From an uncultured Clostridia bacterium (GTDB lineage Bacteria; Bacillota; Clostridia; Saccharofermentanales; Saccharofermentanaceae): a stretch of 64,000 nt of DNA. A program made the translations under genes and the position numbers. The DNA is taken from positions 62,001-126,000 of the forward strand of contig CAMJPC010000001.1 in the NCBI GenBank assembly GCA_946407705.1, given 5' to 3'. Positions 45,254 through 53,821 of the stretch are shown in pieces. Every line of letters begins with the position of its first letter. Within the stretch, counting starts at the first letter, position 1. Under the pieces are notes generated by a model. It made no database searches, was not told where the DNA came from, and saw nothing but the letters and a program-made list of their open reading frames with translations.

Positions 45254-46392
45254 CTGATGGTCTCCTTTAAGATCGACATGAGCTTATTTGCGCGTTCCAC
45301 ATCGAGATACTCGCGGTCGATCATGTCGACCTCAAGTTCTGCCTGCGGAATGCCTACGTTCTTAGCGGATACATAGTCGCACTTGCAGCTCTTGTTCCTG
45401 CATGTAACGGCTGCTTTTGCCCCCGATGCCTTTACCAGCGCCGAAAGCCTGTCAGTCTTTGTTTTCTGCGAGAGATTGAGGAACGTGTTGTTATATGCCG
45501 TAAAAAGCTTGTCCCAAACGGAATCGCCCTCATAATCGAGATTCCACCATGTGATGTAGTTGGAACCGCATACACGGAAACCGTCCATGACCTCTGTCAG
45601 ATATCTGTCCTTGTGATACCAGAGCGGATATCCGATCCAGAACAGCGGAGTAAGCGACTTGTCGCATTCAGGATATGTCTCCATCTCGTCGGCCATCAGG
45701 TTGTAGATGAGCGAAGTCTCTTCCTTGCAGCGTGCCGTGATGAGAAAGTTGATGTTGTCGAAGAGGAGTGTCGGAGGGACTTCCTTGTCCTTAAGGCATG
45801 CGCACACGCGCTTCCATGCGAAGACAGAATTAATGCTGTTCTCTACCCTCTTGGCGAGCTCATTCTCATCAAGCTTGTTACCGCTTAACTCTTCCATCTT
45901 TGTGACGAAATCCTTATGCTGCTTCTCAACATAAGCTCTCGCTATCGGGTCTTCCGTGAATTCGCCCGGATAATCCAAAACGATAAGCGGGACGTTATAT
46001 CTCTTGGCTAAGATATTCCACCAGCCGGGAAGGGTATTACACTGGTTGTTCGTTGCGATAAGCACGTCAGGCTTCGGAGGAACGCCTCTCGGGCCCTTGC
46101 CGGTCTCCACACAACCTTCAAAGCAGCATGAATAAGAGCAGCAGTCACATGAAAGATGCTGTCTCGTGCTCTCTTCAAGAAGGGGCTGCTCAAGTCCGCT
46201 CGCAGCGATTACCGCGGAATAGCTTTCCGGGTAGATATATTCAATATCAAGAGCGTCTAGGATCTCAATGGGTGTAAATGAAGTTACCCACGCAACCTTC
46301 TGCGAGGGTTCTCTTCCCTTCGCGTATTTCGAGAAATCTTTGTAGTAGCTGCGCATTGCTCCTGCTACATGTACAAGATATGAATCAGGCAT
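45250..46392 (-). CDS. 2-hydroxyacyl-CoA dehydratase-like subunit, Cys-rich
   Basis: 380-residue HgdB/benzoyl-CoA-reductase-like subunit. Near residues 80-95 a dense cluster CDCCSYSCCFEGC stands out; further cysteines follow in NNQCNTL, CRNKSCKC and elsewhere. Such proteins carry Fe-S clusters for difficult reductions or dehydrations. The absence of CoA-transferase or acyl-CoA genes nearby leaves the substrate open; a double-cubane-type reductase is an alternative. Confidence 0.82.
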   Translation of the reverse strand: MPDSYLVHVAGAMRSYYKDFSKYAKGREPSQKVAWVTSFTPIEILDALDIEYIYPESYSAVIAASGLEQPLLEESTRQHLSCDCCSYSCCFEGCVETGKGPRGVPPKPDVLIATNNQCNTLPGWWNILAKRYNVPLIVLDYPGEFTEDPIARAYVEKQHKDFVTKMEELSGNKLDENELAKRVENSINSVFAWKRVCACLKDKEVPPTLLFDNINFLITARCKEETSLIYNLMADEMETYPECDKSLTPLFWIGYPLWYHKDRYLTEVMDGFRVCGSNYITWWNLDYEGDSVWDKLFTAYNNTFLNLSQKTKTDRLSALVKASGAKAAVTCRNKSCKCDYVSAKNVGIPQAELEVDMIDREYLDVERANKLMSILKETIS

Positions 46393-46408
46393 CTTAACTC
46401 CTTAAGTA

Positions 46409-47350
46409 TCAGATAATGTCGGCGAAAGCCTCAAGAGCCGCAGCATGTGCACTGCCGTCGGTCGAGTCGGAAAGCTGCAACTGAAGAACGGGGATGCCCT
46501 GCCCATCAAGCGCCTTCTTATAGACAGAGAACAGATAGTCGTAAGGCTCGCAGTATTTCTGCGTAGCGAAGATGACTCCCTTGCAGCCGGTATATTCAAT
46601 TTCATCCAGATCAAAGCCGATGATCTCATCAAACATATTCTGCGTAGGAGAAGTTCTCCTGCTAAGGATCTCTGAAGCGATCTTCGTGTATATATCGTCT
46701 TGGGGAATGCCGGCTTTTACAGGCATACATAGCCTTCCGGACTCCGGAAGATTATCAGCAACAACTGACAGACCGGCTTTCTCGATGCTGTCAGCCAATT
46801 CAGCTGCGGCAAGGAACGAACCGACAAGTAAAACAGGCTTTCCTTCACTGCCCGCACTGATCCTGCTTTCGGAGAAATCATAGGGGCTATTAAGAGAAGC
46901 GTGAACCTCCCTGATGTATGAAGCATACGAAAAATCTTTAAGATGGCCATTTACCAACGCAATCTTCATATTGCGCTCAGAAATGACCTCATCACGGGCC
47001 CTGATCTCGTCATCACTGATGCTTACACCATAATGCTGCTCGATCTTGCTCTTATAATCCTTAATGATCTCCGCAAAATAGGCAACAGAGGCCTCGTTCC
47101 TAACCGCAGGTACAGGCATCGAATAGATGAACTTACCCGTATCTTTGATATAACTGCCGATGGAACGGCTGCTGTCACAGCTTTTCGGGAATACCGCGCC
47201 GTCGATGGAAGCGTCTTCCCTGACCTGCGAGATAAAATCGGCCGCATATCCGCAGTAATGCGACAGCCTCTCACTGCCGTCAAAACCGGTGAACCTCACC
47301 GTATCGCATATCTGTTCCGGCACGAAACCGGACATTGAAAGTATCTTCAT
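46409..47350 (-). CDS. 2-hydroxyacyl-CoA dehydratase-like second subunit
   Basis: 313 residues of the same superfamily, with VGSFLAAAELADSIEKAGLS and the C-terminal FATQKYCEPYDYLF, the usual beta-subunit cluster context, and N-terminal FPKSCDSSRSI. It pairs with the downstream gene (16-base gap). It is the first gene of a six-gene run through lpd. The start lacks a strong ribosome site; an extended -10 lies 40 bases upstream. Confidence 0.82.
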   Translation of the reverse strand: MKILSMSGFVPEQICDTVRFTGFDGSERLSHYCGYAADFISQVREDASIDGAVFPKSCDSSRSIGSYIKDTGKFIYSMPVPAVRNEASVAYFAEIIKDYKSKIEQHYGVSISDDEIRARDEVISERNMKIALVNGHLKDFSYASYIREVHASLNSPYDFSESRISAGSEGKPVLLVGSFLAAAELADSIEKAGLSVVADNLPESGRLCMPVKAGIPQDDIYTKIASEILSRRTSPTQNMFDEIIGFDLDEIEYTGCKGVIFATQKYCEPYDYLFSVYKKALDGQGIPVLQLQLSDSTDGSAHAAALEAFADII

Positions 47351-47389
47351 TGGTTTAAACTCGATATCCTTTGTTTTTTAGACTTAAAC

Positions 47390-47398
47390 ATTATAACA
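47390..47398 (-). promoter_or_regulatory. Extended -10 of the dehydratase/lipoyl run
   Basis: TGTTATAAT on the minus strand, a TGn-TATAAT element about 40 bases before the ATG at 47350. No good -35 was seen. Confidence 0.55.
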
Positions 47399-47465
47399 GA
47401 AACCTTGTGAACTGCTGTGTTTTTACCAAAAGACTTAAGCAGAGCGCGAAACAGAGAATGGTCAA

Positions 47466-47500
47466 AAGAAAAAAGGCTGATCCTATAGGAATCAGCCTTT
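47466..47500 (-). terminator. Terminator of rubrerythrin
   Basis: Stem AAAGGCTGAT/ATCAGCCTTT closing a loop that can pair further, followed on the minus strand by TTTTTTC. Confidence 0.88.
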
Positions 47501-47516
47501 AAATACCAAGCGAGCG

Positions 47517-47580
47517 ACGTGTTGATTGCGGACTTCCGCACAAGCGAAGCGCGGAGGACCGTAGCAATCAATACGGTGCG
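47517..47580 (-). repeat. Large palindromic element in the rubrerythrin 3' region
   Basis: GTGTTGATTGC pairs with GCAATCAATAC (one G-U), and inside it CGG with CCG and CTTCCGC with GCGGAGG, around an 11-nt apex. Direct copies of GCGAGCG flank it. This looks like a REP/MITE-style unit or structured RNA between the rubrerythrin stop and its terminator. Confidence 0.5.
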
Positions 47581-47586
47581 AGCGTT

Positions 47587-48126
47587 TTAGTAATTTTCGG
47601 CGTTAACTTCGAAATAGCTCTTGGGATGAGCGCAAACGGGGCACATCTCGGGAGCCTTTGTGCCGACTACGATGTGACCGCAGTTCCTGCATTCCCAAAC
47701 CTTGACCTCGCTCTTTGCGAAGACTTCCTGAGCCTCAACGTTCTTGAGGAGTGCTCTGTAACGCTCTTCGTGATGCTTCTCGATGGCGCCTACCATGCGG
47801 AACTTAGCTGCAAGTGCCGGGAAACCTTCTTCCTCAGCAGTCTTTGCAAAGCCTTCATACATGTCTGTCCACTCGAAGTTCTCGCCGTCAGCAGCTGCTG
47901 CAAGGTTTGCAGCGGTATCGCCGATTCCGTCGAGTTCCTTGAACCACATCTTAGCGTGCTCTTTCTCGTTGTCAGCAGTCTTGAGGAAGAGTGCGGCGAT
48001 CTGCTCGAATCCTTCCTTCTTAGCCTTGGAAGCAAAGTACGTATATTTGTTCCTTGCCTGTGATTCACCTGCGAATGCAGCCTGCAGATTCTTTTCTGTC
48101 TGTGTGCCAGCGTACTTGTTAGCCAT
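47587..48126 (-). CDS. Rubrerythrin
   Basis: Diiron peroxidase of anaerobes, 179 residues. The ferritin-like domain has [19 protein letters not shown] and two further E-x-x-H pairs ([10 protein letters not shown] type, EKHHEERYR); the C-terminal rubredoxin module has CRNCGH and CPVCAHP to bind iron. A long 3' untranslated region with an elaborate palindrome follows. AAGGAGG is before the ATG. Confidence 0.97.
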   Translation of the reverse strand: MANKYAGTQTEKNLQAAFAGESQARNKYTYFASKAKKEGFEQIAALFLKTADNEKEHAKMWFKELDGIGDTAANLAAAADGENFEWTDMYEGFAKTAEEEGFPALAAKFRMVGAIEKHHEERYRALLKNVEAQEVFAKSEVKVWECRNCGHIVVGTKAPEMCPVCAHPKSYFEVNAENY

Positions 48127-48156
48127 TTTGTCTTCCTCCTTAAATTGGATGTTAAT

Positions 48157-48185
48157 ATTATTTTACATTGAGATATTCAAGTCAA
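48157..48185 (-). promoter_or_regulatory. Promoter of rubrerythrin
   Basis: TTGACT (48185-48180), 17 bases, AATAAT (48162-48157) on the minus strand; a strong match close to the gene. Confidence 0.65.
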
Positions 48186-48209
48186 CAATGTACTTTCCGT
48201 TATGGTGAC

Positions 48210-48692
48210 TCAGGTTGTAAAACAGCCTGCCAGCTGTTCTATCTTTGAATCCATGTCCGGGTCATTTCCGGATGCGGGATTATAAAAGCTTACTTCGGCA
48301 GCAATACTGTCCATTACGACCAGTTCTTTAATGACCTTGAATGTCTTCTTCGGGTCTTTTCCCGCCATGCAGGCAAAAGCCGCGACATTGGGTGTCTTGA
48401 TCAGTGTATCCCTCAGATATGACCTTAAAGGCGGCGCGATCGTACCATCCCAAACGGGAGTTCCGATAATGACAGCCTCATAATTCCTGACATCCTTTTC
48501 GGGCTTCTCTATCTCGGGACATTTCTTGAAAGCAGCGTCCTTACCTCCGACGAGAAACTTTGCGGGTCCTTTTGTGGGGTAAACCTTTAATGATCTTATC
48601 TCAAGAAGATCCGCACCGGTCCTTTCGGCAAGCTTTTCGGCGATCATCCTTGTGTTGCCTTCAAGAGAATAGTAAACGATAAGTGTTTTCAT
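48210..48692 (-). CDS. Flavodoxin-family protein
   Basis: 160 residues, FMN-binding alpha/beta protein beginning MKTLIVYYSLEGNTRMIAE, the typical phosphate-binding loop, then GTPVWDGTIAPPLRSYL. The frame extends 33 codons upstream, but GGAGGTG precedes ATG 48690-48692 and a TATAAT for it lies within the extension. It probably carries electrons, perhaps for neighbouring oxidative-stress functions. Confidence 0.88.
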   Translation of the reverse strand: MKTLIVYYSLEGNTRMIAEKLAERTGADLLEIRSLKVYPTKGPAKFLVGGKDAAFKKCPEIEKPEKDVRNYEAVIIGTPVWDGTIAPPLRSYLRDTLIKTPNVAAFACMAGKDPKKTFKVIKELVVMDSIAAEVSFYNPASGNDPDMDSKIEQLAGCFTT

Positions 48693-48741
48693 ACACACCT
48701 CCGGTGCAGTTGTTCCATTATTATACTCTGATTTATCACTG

Positions 48742-48769
48742 ATGACATTTAACTTTCGGGTGCTATAAT
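48742..48769 (+). promoter_or_regulatory. Promoter of the EamA gene with TATAAT 6 nt before its ATG
   Basis: ATGACA (48742-48747), 16 bases, TGC-TATAAT (48761-48769), then six bases to the ATG at 48776. Transcription should begin at the start codon. Confidence 0.6.
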
Positions 48770-48775
48770 ACTGCA

Positions 48776-49681
48776 ATGCGAAAAACGACACCTAAAGGCA
48801 TTATTTTTCTTCTTATAACCGCGATCATCTGGGGTTCTTCTTTTGTTGCCCAGGAGATCGGAATGAAATCCATAGATGCCTTCACGTTTACGGGCATCAG
48901 GACGACTTTGGGCGCTCTCGTTCTTCTGCCTGTCGTCCTCATCATCAACAAAGGTTTCGATTTCAGAAAGAATACGCTGATCTCCGGCTTGATCTTGGGC
49001 ATCGTCTTTTCGATCGCCCAGAACTTCCAGCAGTTCGCATTCTACTACTCGACTTCAGGAAAGATCGCGTTCATCACGGCTTTTTATATGTTCTTCGTGC
49101 CATTGTTCTCGGTATTCCTCGGCAAGAAGATAAAGCTTCTTACCTGGCTTTCGATCTTAATGGGATTGGCAGGGCTTTTCTTCCTGTGCATCAATCCGTC
49201 AGATCTGACCTCCATCAACTTAGGAGACGTCCTTGCGCTTATCTGTGCCGTCTTCTATGCAGTTCAGATAATGCTGATAGATAAACTCCTCGAAAAGGAC
49301 ATCAACGGAATACAGCTGTCTTTCATGCAGTTTGCTGTCGCAGCCGTAATATCGCTCGTTGCAATGTTCATCTTTGAACATCCGGTTATCGCAGACATAA
49401 AAACCGCAGCCCCTTCCCTTTTGTATTCGGGAATAATGAGCTGCGGTATTGCTTATACATTTCAGATCGTCGGCCAGAAACACGCCAACCCGGTCGTTGC
49501 TTCACTCCTTATGTGCATGGAGTCTGTTTTTGCCGTTATCGCGGCTGCCATCGTGCTTCATCAGGGCATGAGCTTTAGAGAAGGCGCAGGCTGCGCGATA
49601 ATGTTTGCCGCGATCATCCTTTCTCAGCTTTCAGAGTCGCTTTCTCGGCGTCCTTCTGAAGCTCCTTCGCATCAGGCGTAG
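48776..49681 (+). CDS. EamA-family (drug/metabolite) transporter
   Basis: 301 residues with ten predicted helices in two EamA repeats; FLLITAIIWGSSFVAQ near the N-terminus and the second repeat GDVLALICAVFYAVQIMLI. It likely exports a small metabolite. There is no Shine-Dalgarno site and the -10 is 6 nt away, so the message is probably leaderless. Its last 68 bases overlap the convergent nhaC-type gene. Confidence 0.88.
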   Translation: MRKTTPKGIIFLLITAIIWGSSFVAQEIGMKSIDAFTFTGIRTTLGALVLLPVVLIINKGFDFRKNTLISGLILGIVFSIAQNFQQFAFYYSTSGKIAFITAFYMFFVPLFSVFLGKKIKLLTWLSILMGLAGLFFLCINPSDLTSINLGDVLALICAVFYAVQIMLIDKLLEKDINGIQLSFMQFAVAAVISLVAMFIFEHPVIADIKTAAPSLLYSGIMSCGIAYTFQIVGQKHANPVVASLLMCMESVFAVIAAAIVLHQGMSFREGAGCAIMFAAIILSQLSESLSRRPSEAPSHQA

Positions 49682-51257
49682 GTAATACCTTCTTAAGTAT
49701 GAACATGACTCCGATCGTCAGCGCGATACCGAATACGAGCGCGATGGCCGCATTGGGACCGTACATAGGGATAAAGAGCTGAAGGATACCCGCTGCAATA
49801 TACACGACAAATGATACGGCAGCTGCCGTAAGCGCATAAGGTAACTGTGTCGAAACATGAGCGATGTGGTTGCACTGAGCTCCTGCCGAAGACATGATCG
49901 TTGTATCGGAGATCGGTGAGCAGTGGTCACCGCATACGGCGCCCGCCATACATGCTGACATGCATATGATGGCGAGAGGATTGCCGCTCTCAAGTGAGAA
50001 TGCCTTGAGCGTGATCGGGATAAGGATACCGAATGTACCCCATGAAGTACCTGTTGCAAAAGAGAGTCCGCATGCGATCAGGAAAATGATCGCGGGCATT
50101 GCCCAGTTGAGATTCTGGAATTCAGGCTTGCTTACGAACATCGCAACGCGGTCAGCTGCACCGAGTGAATCCGTCATGGACTTGAGTGTCCATGCAAGAG
50201 TGAGGATTATGATGGGCGCGACCATTGCCTTGAATCCTGTTTCGACGCAGGACATGCAGTCCTTGAAGCCAAGAACTCCTCTGACGATATAATAGATGAG
50301 CATGAATACGATTCCGCCGAACGCGCCGTACGCAAGTCCTACGGAAGCATCACTGTTGGAGAATGCATTTATGAATGTCTCACCGCCGAAGAAACCGCCG
50401 GTATAGATCATTCCGATGACGCAGAAAATGATGAGCATGATCACAGGAAGAACAAGATCCACGACCTTACCCTTTCCCGTCACTTCATGTTCAGTAGTCT
50501 TATCAGGTGCTCCAACGGTGAAAAGATCTCCGTTAAGAGCGTTCATCTCATGGCGCTTCATCGGACCGTAATCGATCTTGAATACCGCGAGGAATACCAT
50601 CATGAGAATTGAAAGGAGCGCATAATAGTTATAAGGAATCGCCTTTACGAAAAGCATGATTCCGTTAGTTCCTTCAGGTGCAAAACCCGATACTGCCGCA
50701 GCCCATGATGATATCGGAGCGATGATACACACAGGCGCAGCCGTTGCATCGATAAGGTATGCAAGTTTTGCTCTTGAGATCTTCTCCTTATCAGCAACAG
50801 GTCTCATGACTGAACCGACCGTAAGGCAGTTAAAGTAGTCATCAATGAAGATAAGGCATCCGAGAAGGATGGTTGCGAGCTGTGCCGAGACTCTCGAATG
50901 AACATGCTTTGAAGCCCATTCGCCGAAAGCCGCGGAACCTCCCGCTTTATTCATAAGTGCGACTATTATTCCGAGAAATACAAGGAATATCAGAATGCCG
51001 ACATTGTATTCATCATGAAGTGATTTGATAAGTCCGTCCTTGAACACGTGGTTGAGTGCTCTGACAGGATCAAAATAAGGACTGACATAAGAGTAGGAAT
51101 AGAGCAGTCCTCCTACGATTACACCTGCGAAAAGCGAACTGTAGACTTCTTTGGTGATCAAAGCCAAAATGATCGCAACGATTGGCGGAACCAAGGCCCA
51201 CCATGTCTGATAAAGCACCGGAATATATTCGGCCGCTTCTGCTGCTTCAAAACCCAT
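49614..51257 (-). CDS. Na+/H+ antiporter of the NhaC family
   Basis: 547 residues, about 12 helices. Family features are FAGVIVGGLLYSY, FIDDYFNCLTVGSVMRPV, ISSWAAAVSGF, GTSWGTFGILIPI and CGDHCSPISDTTIMSSAG, as in NhaC antiporters and related amino-acid exchangers. Function is likely Na+ or organic-anion extrusion. AGGAGGGG lies before the ATG. The 3' end overlaps the EamA gene on the opposite strand. Confidence 0.9.
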   Translation of the reverse strand: MGFEAAEAAEYIPVLYQTWWALVPPIVAIILALITKEVYSSLFAGVIVGGLLYSYSYVSPYFDPVRALNHVFKDGLIKSLHDEYNVGILIFLVFLGIIVALMNKAGGSAAFGEWASKHVHSRVSAQLATILLGCLIFIDDYFNCLTVGSVMRPVADKEKISRAKLAYLIDATAAPVCIIAPISSWAAAVSGFAPEGTNGIMLFVKAIPYNYYALLSILMMVFLAVFKIDYGPMKRHEMNALNGDLFTVGAPDKTTEHEVTGKGKVVDLVLPVIMLIIFCVIGMIYTGGFFGGETFINAFSNSDASVGLAYGAFGGIVFMLIYYIVRGVLGFKDCMSCVETGFKAMVAPIIILTLAWTLKSMTDSLGAADRVAMFVSKPEFQNLNWAMPAIIFLIACGLSFATGTSWGTFGILIPITLKAFSLESGNPLAIICMSACMAGAVCGDHCSPISDTTIMSSAGAQCNHIAHVSTQLPYALTAAAVSFVVYIAAGILQLFIPMYGPNAAIALVFGIALTIGVMFILKKVLPTPDAKELQKDAEKATLKAEKG

Positions 51258-51352
51258 ACCATACCCCTCCTGTAATGAATTTCAATACTGCTATCATAGC
51301 ACAATTCAATTACGAGAGGGGCAGGCTTAAAGTCCTAAAGTGCAATCATTTC

Positions 51353-51994
51353 TTATCTTCTTCTGTTGTCATCTTCCAGTTCCTCAGCCCATCTGCTGCT
51401 GAGTTTTGAACCCATCCTCATGCATCCGACGGCTTCGCATACGGTATCATAAAGCATGCCCGTGCCCTTCTCATCGCACTTGTAGTTCGCGGTCCTTTCG
51501 CTCTTGATACCGATCGATGCACCGGTCTCGACTGCATCGATATTGGCTGCAAGATAAAGGAATTCCCAGCCGTTCTTTTCGGTCTTCTTGCTGACCATTT
51601 TTCTGACCTTTTCCGCCGAATAGATCCTGCTCGCATTCTCCATTCCGTCTGTCGTGATGACGAAGATCGTATGCTCGGGAACATCTTCTTCCCTGATGTA
51701 TTTGTGGATGTTTCCGATGTGCTTTACCCCGAGACCGAGTGCGTCAATGAGTGCAGTGCATCCGCCTACGGTGTAGTCATCTTCAGTCATCGGCTTGATC
51801 TCGGAAAGCGGAACTCTGTCGTAGATCACCTTCTGTCCGTTATCGAAAAGAACACAAGATACGAGACATTCGCCGTCGAGCTTTTTCTGCTTTTCGATCA
51901 GAGCGTTGAAGCCTCCGATCGTATCCTTTTCAAGACCGGACATGCTGCCTGACTTGTCAAGGATGAAGACCAGTTCTGTAAGATTCTTTTTCAT
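51353..51994 (-). CDS. von Willebrand factor A domain protein
   Basis: 213 residues of VWA fold. MIDAS motif DKSGSM at residues 12-17, a Thr/Asp pair in VGGCTALIDALG and ITTDGMENAS, so metal-dependent protein binding is likely. No signal peptide, so cytosolic. The ATG 51992-51994 follows GGAGG; the frame opens seven codons earlier. Its role is unknown; phage-tail or MoxR partners were not seen nearby. Confidence 0.85.
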   Translation of the reverse strand: MKKNLTELVFILDKSGSMSGLEKDTIGGFNALIEKQKKLDGECLVSCVLFDNGQKVIYDRVPLSEIKPMTEDDYTVGGCTALIDALGLGVKHIGNIHKYIREEDVPEHTIFVITTDGMENASRIYSAEKVRKMVSKKTEKNGWEFLYLAANIDAVETGASIGIKSERTANYKCDEKGTGMLYDTVCEAVGCMRMGSKLSSRWAEELEDDNRRR

Positions 51995-52106
51995 GTTAAT
52001 ATCCTCCCTTTTCATGGTCGTTAAGCTTGTGCTTACGGTTGCATTATAGGGAGGATATGTTGCTTAGTGGTCGCCTTGAAGGCGACATTGATCTGCTGTG
52101 GATTAC

Positions 52107-53621
52107 TTATGATTTTGCAAGTACGAAAACGTTCCAGGAAGCAGGCTTAAGCTCAGCAGTAAAACCTGTTTCGGTGATGGTGTAATCCGTCTTGGTTACA
52201 GGCTTCACCTTCTCTTCTTCAGCGGAATTGACTGCGAGCATGTCGTTGCTTTCAAGTGCCTGATAATCTACTACCTTGTAACCCTCAAAACCTCTTAAGT
52301 CGACTTCGAAAGGAACTGATTCATCAGTCAGTCTGTTTACGGCGAAAACAGTAAGCTGCTGTTTTTCTTCGTTATAAACGGGAACTGCTTCAACGTCAGT
52401 TACATCCTCATGCTTGGAAGTCTTGTGAGTGCCTGTCTTCATTACGGGCTTGAGCGCCGCGCCTCTTCCGTACTTTGACGCATGGTAGAACGGATAGAAG
52501 ATCGTCTGCCTCCATGCCGCACCGCCATGTTCGGTCATTATGGGAGCAATGACGTTTACGAGCTGGGCAAGGCATGCGATCTTGACTCTGTCAGCGTGCT
52601 TGATGAACTTGATGAGTGCAAGGCCGTCAGCGATAGCATCCTCATATGTGTAATGATCTTCGAGAAGATGAGGGTGAAGTCCCCAGGGCTTTTTCTCCAT
52701 CGTCTCACTGTCTTCTGCGGACTGGTGATACCAGCAGTTCCATTCATCGAATGAGAGATTAACCGTCTTCTTGCTGTGCTTCTTTCCCTTGATGTAATCG
52801 CATGTCGCAATGACCGCGTTGATGAATTCGTCAACGTCGTCGAGGCTTGCGAAGAAATCAGCTGTATCGCCTGCACGGTTCTCGAAATACTGGTGCAGAG
52901 AAATGTAATCAACATAATCATAAGCCTGGTCAAGGACCTGCGCTTCCCACTCACCGAAAGTTGGCATTCCTACGCCGGAGCTTCCGCATGCCACCAGCTC
53001 GATGGACTCATCCATCATCTTCATTGCCTTGGCTGTCTCTGCAGCGATGTGACCATATTCAGTTGCGGTCTTCTGACCTACCTGCCAGGGACCGTCCATC
53101 TCGTTTCCGAGGCACCAGAGCTTGATGCCGTAAGGCTCCTTGTCACCGTGCTGTCTTCTGAGAGAAGCATAATAACTGTCAGTATCCAGGTTGCAGTATT
53201 CGAGAAGATTGAGCGCATCCGGTACTCCCCTTGAACCGAGGTTAACCGCCATCATGACTGATGATCCCGCCTGCTTAGCCCACTTGGAGAATTCGTTTAT
53301 TCCGACCTCATTCGGTTCAAGCGTTCTCCATGCAAGATCAAGTCTCTTTTTTCTCTGTTCCTTGGGACCTACCGTATCTTCCCAGAAATAGTTGGATGCG
53401 AAGTTTCCGCCGGGATATCTTACGGTCGTGACACCGAGTTCTTTTACAAGATCGATGACGTCTTTTCTGAATCCGTTTTCGTCTGCATTCGGATGACCGG
53501 GTTCGTAGATACCGTCATAAACGGCACGGCCTAAATGCTCGATGAAAGAACTGTACAATCTGTCGTCGATGTCAGCGATCTTGAAGTCCTTCTCGATTAT
53601 CATCTTTGTTTTTTCTGCCAT
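52107..53621 (-). CDS. Alpha-L-arabinofuranosidase, GH51
   Basis: Releases arabinofuranose from arabinan or arabinoxylan oligosaccharides. 504 residues; acid/base Glu in WCLGNEMDGPW at about residue 175, nucleophile Glu in SFDEWNCWYH at about residue 295, N-terminal VRYPGGNFASNYFWEDTVGP. No signal peptide, so it works on imported oligosaccharides. GGGAGGG precedes the ATG. It is read divergently from the AraC regulator. Confidence 0.96.
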   Translation of the reverse strand: MAEKTKMIIEKDFKIADIDDRLYSSFIEHLGRAVYDGIYEPGHPNADENGFRKDVIDLVKELGVTTVRYPGGNFASNYFWEDTVGPKEQRKKRLDLAWRTLEPNEVGINEFSKWAKQAGSSVMMAVNLGSRGVPDALNLLEYCNLDTDSYYASLRRQHGDKEPYGIKLWCLGNEMDGPWQVGQKTATEYGHIAAETAKAMKMMDESIELVACGSSGVGMPTFGEWEAQVLDQAYDYVDYISLHQYFENRAGDTADFFASLDDVDEFINAVIATCDYIKGKKHSKKTVNLSFDEWNCWYHQSAEDSETMEKKPWGLHPHLLEDHYTYEDAIADGLALIKFIKHADRVKIACLAQLVNVIAPIMTEHGGAAWRQTIFYPFYHASKYGRGAALKPVMKTGTHKTSKHEDVTDVEAVPVYNEEKQQLTVFAVNRLTDESVPFEVDLRGFEGYKVVDYQALESNDMLAVNSAEEEKVKPVTKTDYTITETGFTAELKPASWNVFVLAKS

Positions 53622-53692
53622 GGAAATAACCCTCCCGGTCTTAATCTTTATGTATTGATTTTATCACTTCGAAACTACCATCTCCCGTATGG

Positions 53693-53776
53693 TTCTAGCA
53701 ATGATTTTTCGTACTAGAAAATTGATTTATCCTATTTTTCTATCTGTTATTCAATTCTCTTATAAAATTATTCTAG
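53693..53776. promoter_or_regulatory. Candidate operator: TTCTAG half sites between GH51 and AraC genes
   Basis: TTCTAG (53693-53698) and CTAGAA (53714-53719) form an inverted repeat with 15 bases between, and a third TTCTAG lies at 53771-53776, overlapping the upstream edge of a TATAAT at 53777-53782. The gap of about 200 bp serves two divergent genes. Confidence 0.4.
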
Positions 53777-53821
53777 TATAATATTCATTAAGATTCAGAC
53801 ATAAGAGACGGACCGGTGGCA

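Noticed and set aside
47347..47571. Small minus-strand frame of 74 codons between the dehydratase gene and rubrerythrin
   Set aside because: It spans a terminator, a promoter and a palindrome, with no ribosome site; more likely untranslated.
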